Assembly: GCA_964549785.1 (NCBI GenBank) | Contig: CAZJXA010000044.1 | Span: 1 to 18,973 of the forward strand | DNA: 18,973 nt | Reading direction: 5' to 3' | Origin: JBEIUO01 sp964549785 | Lineage (GTDB): Bacteria > Planctomycetota > Phycisphaerae > Phycisphaerales > UBA1924 | Part shown: positions 14,875 through 18,973 of the stretch, one piece after another | How positions within the stretch are numbered: position 1 is the stretch's first letter | Layout: each line of letters opens with the position of its first letter | Program-made: the position numbers and the translations under genes | Notes under the pieces: model-generated | Databases searched by the model: none | The model's input: the letters and a program-made list of their open reading frames with translations, nothing else | Told to the model about the DNA's origin: nothing

Positions 14875-15942
14875 ATGTCCCTCCTCGATTGGATCAACCG
14901 CGACAACGACTCTGGCACGATGCCGCTCGGGGATCACCTCGATGAACTCCGCAAGCGATTGATGTGGGGCGTGGGCGGCCTTGTCCCGATCATCGCTGTG
15001 ACGCTCGCCTTCGGCGAAGAAATATTGGGCTTCCTCACCGAGCCCGTCCGCAAAGCCCTGAAAGAGGCCGGTTTTCGCGGCGACCTCATCGTCACCGGCC
15101 CCTTGGAGGCCTTCGGCCAGTACATGTGGGTCAGCCTGGTGGCCGCGATCTTGATCGGCCTCCCATGGGTGCTCTACCAGTTGTGGTTGTTCGTCGCCCC
15201 CGGCCTCTTCGACCGCGAAAAGCGGTTCGTCTACTTTCTCCTGCCGCTCTCGACCATTCTCATGGTCACGAGTTTCGTCTTCCTCTTTCGCGTCATCCTC
15301 CCGATCGTCCTCTCCTTCTTCGTGAGTTTCGGTTCCGACATCGGGGTCGAAGTGCCCTTGATCACCGAGATGCCCGCAGGGATGGTCCTGCCGGTAATCC
15401 CGATCCTGAACGGCGACCCGCCCGCACCCGAGGTCGGGCAGATGTGGGTGAATCAAGCGCTCCGCGAAGTCCGTTACTGCATCGAAGTCAAAGACGGCAT
15501 GCCGATCCTGCTGGGTCATCCGCTGGTCAAGGAAGTCGGCATCGCGCAGGAATACCGCGTCGCCGAGTATGTGAAACTCCTTACCAACCTGGCCCTCGCC
15601 TTCGCAGGCGGGTTTCAGACGCCCGTGGTGGTCCTGCTGCTGGGCTGGGCCGGGGTAATCGACGGTGCGTTCCTGAAACGCTTCCGCCGCCACGCGATCC
15701 TCCTCTCCGGAATCGTCGCCGCGTTCCTCACCCCCGGCGATCCAACAACCCTCTTCCTGCTTTGGATCCCGCTCTATATCCTTTACGAACTTGGGGGCGT
15801 TCTCCTGCGCATCTTCCCCGCCCGAGCCGTCTCGGGCGGCCTGCGTTTCGGCAAAAAGGCCCGCGCGGCCGCGGCGGCGGCGAAACACTCGCGAGAAGCT
15901 CCCACCCGCGAAACCACCGAAGACGAGGACGATCGACCGTGA
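14875..15942 (+). CDS. tatC: Sec-independent protein translocase TatC, with a large insertion
   Basis: TatC recognises twin-arginine signal peptides and forms the core of the Tat translocon in the inner membrane. The 355-residue protein has the cytoplasmic N-terminal signature (HLDELRKRL, 21-29) and TGPLEAFGQYMWVSLVAAILIGLPWVLYQLW, whose second part forms a membrane helix. FVAPGLFDREKR supplies the conserved acidic residue of the first cytoplasmic loop. FLTPGDPTT corresponds to the TPPD motif near the last helices. TatC is normally about 250 residues. Extra length comes from a roughly 80-residue extracytoplasmic stretch between helices 3 and 4 (about 153-230), where about 25 are usual, and from a charged C-terminal tail. 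No tatA/B gene is seen. There is no clear ribosome site at ATG 14875. The stop overlaps an in-frame GTG of the tadA frame (GTGA at 15939). Confidence 0.92.
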   Translation: MSLLDWINRDNDSGTMPLGDHLDELRKRLMWGVGGLVPIIAVTLAFGEEILGFLTEPVRKALKEAGFRGDLIVTGPLEAFGQYMWVSLVAAILIGLPWVLYQLWLFVAPGLFDREKRFVYFLLPLSTILMVTSFVFLFRVILPIVLSFFVSFGSDIGVEVPLITEMPAGMVLPVIPILNGDPPAPEVGQMWVNQALREVRYCIEVKDGMPILLGHPLVKEVGIAQEYRVAEYVKLLTNLALAFAGGFQTPVVVLLLGWAGVIDGAFLKRFRRHAILLSGIVAAFLTPGDPTTLFLLWIPLYILYELGGVLLRIFPARAVSGGLRFGKKARAAAAAAKHSREAPTRETTEDEDDRP

Positions 15943-16028
15943 ACCGGCGCGGCGGCATGGGGCATCGTCGGACGGGCTCTATCCTGCCGCCGAGGCGTGC
16001 ATTTCCGCCGCTGGCGTTCCCCACCGCG

Positions 16029-16490
16029 ATGGACGATTCGATGATGCTGGAAGCGATCGGGTTGGCCCGGGCCGCGGCGGGCATCGGCGAAGTGCCGGTC
16101 GGCGCCATCGTCTTTGAGACCGCGACGGGTCGTCGGCTGGCAGCCGAGGCCAACTGTCGGGAGGTTGACGGCGACCCCGCGGGTCATGCTGAGTTGCTCG
16201 CCATCCGGGCCGCCGCGAAAATTCGCGGCGATTGGCGTCTGGACGGTTGCACCTTGGTCGTCACCTTGGAGCCGTGCGTGATGTGCGCGGGGGCGATCGT
16301 CAACAGCCGCGTGAGCCGGGTGGTTTTCGGCGCGATCGACCGCAAGGCGGGAGCGGTTCAGTCGCTGTATCGGCTCCTCTCCGACCCCCGTCTGAACCAC
16401 CGCCCGGTCGTGATCGGTGGGGTTCGGGGCGAAGAGTGCGGGGCGGAATTGCGCGGGTTCTTCCGGCGGTTGCGAAATGCTCGCCCGTGA
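16029..16490 (+). CDS. tadA: tRNA-specific adenosine deaminase
   Basis: TadA converts adenosine 34 to inosine in the anticodon of tRNA-Arg(ACG), in the cytosol. The 153-residue protein has both zinc-binding motifs of the family: HAE (His53, catalytic Glu55) and PCVMC (Cys83, Cys86). AxxxGEVPVGAIVF precedes them, and GAIDRKAGAVQSL follows. The N-terminal helix starts as usual for the family at ATG 16029. Longer in-frame options exist: ATG 15957 and GTG 15939, the latter overlapping the tatC stop (GTGA) and so suggesting translational coupling. They would add Arg/Pro-rich residues unlike the family. The frame stays open far upstream across tatC, but that part is a shadow. Confidence 0.9.
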   Translation: MDDSMMLEAIGLARAAAGIGEVPVGAIVFETATGRRLAAEANCREVDGDPAGHAELLAIRAAAKIRGDWRLDGCTLVVTLEPCVMCAGAIVNSRVSRVVFGAIDRKAGAVQSLYRLLSDPRLNHRPVVIGGVRGEECGAELRGFFRRLRNARP

Positions 16491-16622
16491 AATGCCACCC
16501 GTTGGTGGAAAATCCGCATCCCGCCGAATCCGATCTGTCTGAAATTCCGAAGTGGTGACGGGTATTGATCGCGGCGCCCGCGTGTTCCCGGCGGGCCGGG
16601 GTTTGGTCAAGGATCGCATCCG

Positions 16623-17093
16623 GTGTTTACTCAGACGAGCGAATACGCACTCCGCGCCATGTCGTGCTTGGCCCAGCATCAAGGCCGTTTGGTGAGCGCG
16701 AACCAACTCGCGGAATGGACGAAGGTTCCACCGAACTATCTCGCGAAGGTGCTGCAAACCCTTGCGGCGGCTAAGTTAGTGTCGGGTCGCCGGGGGGTGG
16801 GCGGTGGGTACATGCTGGCCCGCGAGGCCTCGGGCATCACGCTTTTGGATATTGTGAGGGCCATCGGTGGCGGGGTTCGGGGCCGCAAGAGCGGCCTGCC
16901 CGAATTCGAAATCGGCGACGGCAATTGGACGCTGGAGCCCCTGTACAAGAAGATCGATGGGGCGTGGGGTGCGGCCGCGGATTGTCTGCAACGAGCGACG
17001 CTTCAGAACCTTATGGACGAGGGCGCACCGACGTCGTTTGCTCTAAGGCCGGTGGCGACTTTGACGGAGGTTGCGATCGCAGCGGCCCGCTGA
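16623..17093 (+). CDS. Rrf2-family transcriptional regulator without the Fe-S cysteines
   Basis: A 156-residue regulator. Residues 1-80 match the Rrf2 winged helix: MFTQTSEYALRAMSCLAQ, then VSANQLAEWTKVPPNYLAKVLQTLAAAKLV as the HTH, and SGRRGVGGGYMLAREASGITLLDIVRAI as the wing. In IscR, NsrR and RsrR, cysteines (three in IscR and NsrR) bind an iron-sulfur cluster in the region after residue 90. Here only Cys121 lies in that region, plus Cys15 in the first helix. It therefore probably does not hold the usual cluster, and senses something else or nothing. GTG 16623 has AAGGA nine bases upstream (16609-16613). It lies between tadA and lysS on the same strand. Its target is unknown. Confidence 0.88.
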   Translation: MFTQTSEYALRAMSCLAQHQGRLVSANQLAEWTKVPPNYLAKVLQTLAAAKLVSGRRGVGGGYMLAREASGITLLDIVRAIGGGVRGRKSGLPEFEIGDGNWTLEPLYKKIDGAWGAAADCLQRATLQNLMDEGAPTSFALRPVATLTEVAIAAAR

Positions 17094-17155
17094 TACACAC
17101 CGGAGTACCGCCCCGGTCGATTCCTACGGTTGAGTTTGGCCCGGTCCACAGCCGC

Positions 17156-17161
17156 AGGAAA
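17156..17161 (+). promoter_or_regulatory. Shine-Dalgarno site that sets the lysS start
   Basis: AGGAAA lies seven bases before ATG 17169 and favours it over the in-frame TTG at 17130, which has no such site. Confidence 0.65.
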
Positions 17162-17168
17162 CCTTATC

Positions 17169-18785
17169 ATGGCCGTTCCTCTTGAACACGCTTTCGGCGG
17201 ATCGAATCTGAATCCCCCTGTTGGCAATCCGATCGGCACCTTGGAGGCGCAGCGGCGTTCTAACCGGGACGCTTCGGCCGCGCTCGGGGCACATCCATAC
17301 GGCCAGAAAGTTGAAGGCCTGACGGAACTGCGGGCCGCGAAGTCGCTCCACGATCCGGCCGTTGATGCGGCGTTTGCGGCGTGGAAGCCGGACGCGGCAG
17401 GCCAAGAGAATCCTCACCGACAAACCGTGAAGGTCGGCGGGCGGGTGATGTTGCTGCGGGACAACGGCAAATTGCTCTGGTTGACACTTCGTGATGCGAC
17501 CGGCGATCTGCAAGTGGCGGTGAGCCAGAAAGACTGCCCCTCGCCCGGTTTTGAGTTGGCGAAGTTGGTGGACCTGGGCGACATCGTCACCGTTGAAGGC
17601 CGGCTGATGAAGACCCGCACCGGCGAGGTGACGGTGTGGGCCTCGGGGCTTTCGCCCGCCGCCAAATGCCTGGTGACGCCCCCCGAGAAGCACGCGGGTT
17701 TGACGGATGTCGAGTTGCGCTATCGCCAGCGGTATGTGGACCTGTGGTCCAACCCTGAGACCTTGCGGGTCTTCGAGTTGCGCTCGCTGATCGTCGCGAC
17801 TGCCCGAAGGTTCCTGGAAGATCGCGGCTATCTGGAGGTCGAAACGCCGATGCTCCAGTCTCTGGCGGGGGGCGCGGCGGCCCGGCCGTTCATGACCAAG
17901 ATGAACGCGCTGGATATCAACCTCTTCATGCGGATCGCGCCCGAGTTGTACCTCAAGCGTCTGCTGGTGGGCGGGTTCGGGAAAGTCTTTGAGATTAACC
18001 GTAACTTCCGCAACGAGGGGCTCGACAAGCAGCACAACCCGGAGTTCACGATGCTGGAGGCGTATCACGCCTTCGGGGATGTCGAGACGGTGATGGAGAT
18101 GACCGAGAGCCTGGTCCGGGCGACGGCCGGCGCGGTTGCGGCTGCCGTCTCTGGCCCGGTGGATGGTGATGTCGTGCTGCCGTTCGGTGATCTCTCGATC
18201 AACTATTCGACGCCCTTTGCGCGGCGGACCTATGGCGACCTTTTCGAGCAGGCTTGGGGCTTTGCGATGACCGACACCGAAAAGGCCCGCGAAACGCTCG
18301 CACGCCGGGTTCCCAAGCACGCCGCGGCGGTCGCGACCATGGACCCGATGCTGGTCGTCAACGAACTCTTCGAGGACAAGGAGCGCGGCGGGGAGGCCCA
18401 ACTCGACCACTCGGTGCCGACATTCATCACCGACTATCCAGCGGCCATCAGCCCGCTTACCCGGCCCAAGCGCGAGAACCCGGTGCTGGCGGATCGGGCT
18501 GATTTGTTTATCGCCGGGATGGAGATCGCGCCCCACTACACCGAACTCAACGACCCCGACGTTCAGGAAGCCAAGTTCCGTGAGCAATTGAAGGGGCTGG
18601 ACGATGGCAAGAACGCGGAGGAGCAAACCTTCCGGACGATGGACCACGACTTCCTGCGGGCCCTCCGGGTCGGCATGCCCCCTGCGGGCGGGATGGGCCT
18701 AGGCATCGACCGCCTCGTGATGCTGCTGAGCAACCAGCGGACCATCCGCGACGTGGTGCTTTTCCCGCTGATGAAGCCGGAGTGA
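17169..18785 (+). CDS. lysS: Lysyl-tRNA synthetase, class II
   Basis: Charges tRNA-Lys with lysine in the cytosol. The 538-residue protein has an N-terminal OB-fold anticodon-binding domain (about 85-165, VKVGGRVMLLRDNGKLLWLTLRD...) and a class II catalytic core. RYRQRYVDL (184-192) leads into motif 1 (to about 228). Motif 2 reads FEINRNFRNEG...HNPEFTMLE (274-297), and motif 3 GMGLGIDRLVMLL lies near the C-terminus. The segment GGAAARPFMTKMNALDINLFMRIAPELYLKRL matches the family except that the usual THHNALD reads TKMNALD. The N-terminal ~80 residues before the OB fold are low in recognisable motifs, but helix-forming as in other bacterial enzymes. The length is slightly above the usual ~500. 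No terminator is clear after it; a 5-bp hairpin lies at 18801-18817. Confidence 0.95.
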   Translation: MAVPLEHAFGGSNLNPPVGNPIGTLEAQRRSNRDASAALGAHPYGQKVEGLTELRAAKSLHDPAVDAAFAAWKPDAAGQENPHRQTVKVGGRVMLLRDNGKLLWLTLRDATGDLQVAVSQKDCPSPGFELAKLVDLGDIVTVEGRLMKTRTGEVTVWASGLSPAAKCLVTPPEKHAGLTDVELRYRQRYVDLWSNPETLRVFELRSLIVATARRFLEDRGYLEVETPMLQSLAGGAAARPFMTKMNALDINLFMRIAPELYLKRLLVGGFGKVFEINRNFRNEGLDKQHNPEFTMLEAYHAFGDVETVMEMTESLVRATAGAVAAAVSGPVDGDVVLPFGDLSINYSTPFARRTYGDLFEQAWGFAMTDTEKARETLARRVPKHAAAVATMDPMLVVNELFEDKERGGEAQLDHSVPTFITDYPAAISPLTRPKRENPVLADRADLFIAGMEIAPHYTELNDPDVQEAKFREQLKGLDDGKNAEEQTFRTMDHDFLRALRVGMPPAGGMGLGIDRLVMLLSNQRTIRDVVLFPLMKPE

Positions 18786-18834
18786 TCGCTGGTGCGGAGA
18801 GCGCCGGGTGCTGGCGCGCGATTCAGAGGTGATG

Positions 18835-18973
18835 TCAGGGAGTCTCACGACGGACCGATGTGGTGATGAGGACGTCACCGGCTTTGTGTTTGCCGATCGT
18901 GTATCCGCAATGGACCGTATACATCTGCGTGAGGTCGAGGTCGGCGTACGCGGCTTGATCCTCGTCGGAGGCG
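18835..18973 (-). CDS. Hypothetical protein, C-terminal 45 residues only
   Basis: A frame open from the window's right edge to a TGA at 18835-18837. The 45 codons read AYADLDLTQMYTVHCGYTIG, then a Lys/His-containing turn and a beta-like strand VLITTSV, ending in RRETP. It has balanced composition unlike an antisense shadow and ends about 50 bases from the convergent lysS stop. No family recognised. Confidence 0.45.
   Translation of the reverse strand, partial: ASDEDQAAYADLDLTQMYTVHCGYTIGKHKAGDVLITTSVRRETP

Noticed and set aside
14964..16490. 508-codon frame that would fuse a new N-terminus to tadA
   Set aside because: The first ~325 codons overlap tatC in another frame and are Arg/Pro-rich. 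Only the last 153 residues match a family.
17124..18647. 507-codon minus-strand frame opposite lysS
   Set aside because: Entirely antisense to a gene with full class II synthetase motifs; Arg/His/Gln-rich composition typical of a shadow. The same applies to long minus-strand frames opposite dnaN (13560-14552), tatC (14857-15888) and the EEP-like gene (7524-8585).
18801..18817. GCGCC/GGCGC hairpin after lysS
   Set aside because: Five-bp stem without a T-tract; too weak to call.

Overview
The window is high-GC bacterial chromosomal DNA with densely packed single-copy housekeeping genes, several short lipoproteins and a small surface-glycan cluster. No mobile element, CRISPR array, rRNA or tRNA gene was found. 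Several traits point to a planctomycete (Planctomycetota, possibly Phycisphaerae). These are a cysteine-rich DUF11/OmcB-like lipoprotein, a TatC with a long extra-cytoplasmic insertion, a dnaN away from dnaA, and small membrane proteins without clear relatives outside that phylum. The assignment is an inference; no 16S gene is present.

Layout. 1-458 (minus): 5' part of an unknown protein that leaves the window, with a strong promoter placed so that the mRNA would be leaderless. 895-2520 (minus): DUF11-repeat lipoprotein followed by a clear intrinsic terminator (821-853). 2907-3734 (plus): ispD of the MEP isoprenoid pathway. 3822-4826 (minus): GDP-L-fucose synthase-like reductase/epimerase, convergent with ispD and divergent from the next block. 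4943-8630 (plus): a probable operon of methyltransferase, polysaccharide flippase, a possible 28-residue ORF, and a membrane-anchored EEP-fold protein with degenerate catalytic residues. 8658-9488 (plus): Q/P-rich membrane protein. 9560-10372 (minus): lipoprotein of unknown function. 10328-11859 (plus): a two-gene lipoprotein operon (HEAT-repeat protein plus partner, with a GTGA overlap). 12136-13365 (plus): solute-binding protein with a twin-arginine signal, preceded by two perfect palindromes around a -10 box. 13626-16490 (plus): dnaN, tatC, tadA. 16623-17093: Rrf2-family regulator. 17169-18785: lysS. 18835-18973 (minus): 3' end of another unknown gene.

How they fit. The reductase, methyltransferase and flippase are consistent with making, decorating and exporting a surface polysaccharide. 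tatC lies near a Tat-type binding protein that would need the Tat system, although its permease and ATPase genes are absent. dnaN, tadA and lysS are core replication and translation genes. Points most worth a second look are two promoters with leaderless geometry, the out-of-frame perfect Shine-Dalgarno ahead of the fucose-synthase gene, the probable EEP pseudoenzyme, the TatC insertion, the cysteine-poor Rrf2 regulator and the palindromes upstream of the binding protein. No clearly new multi-gene system was recognised.
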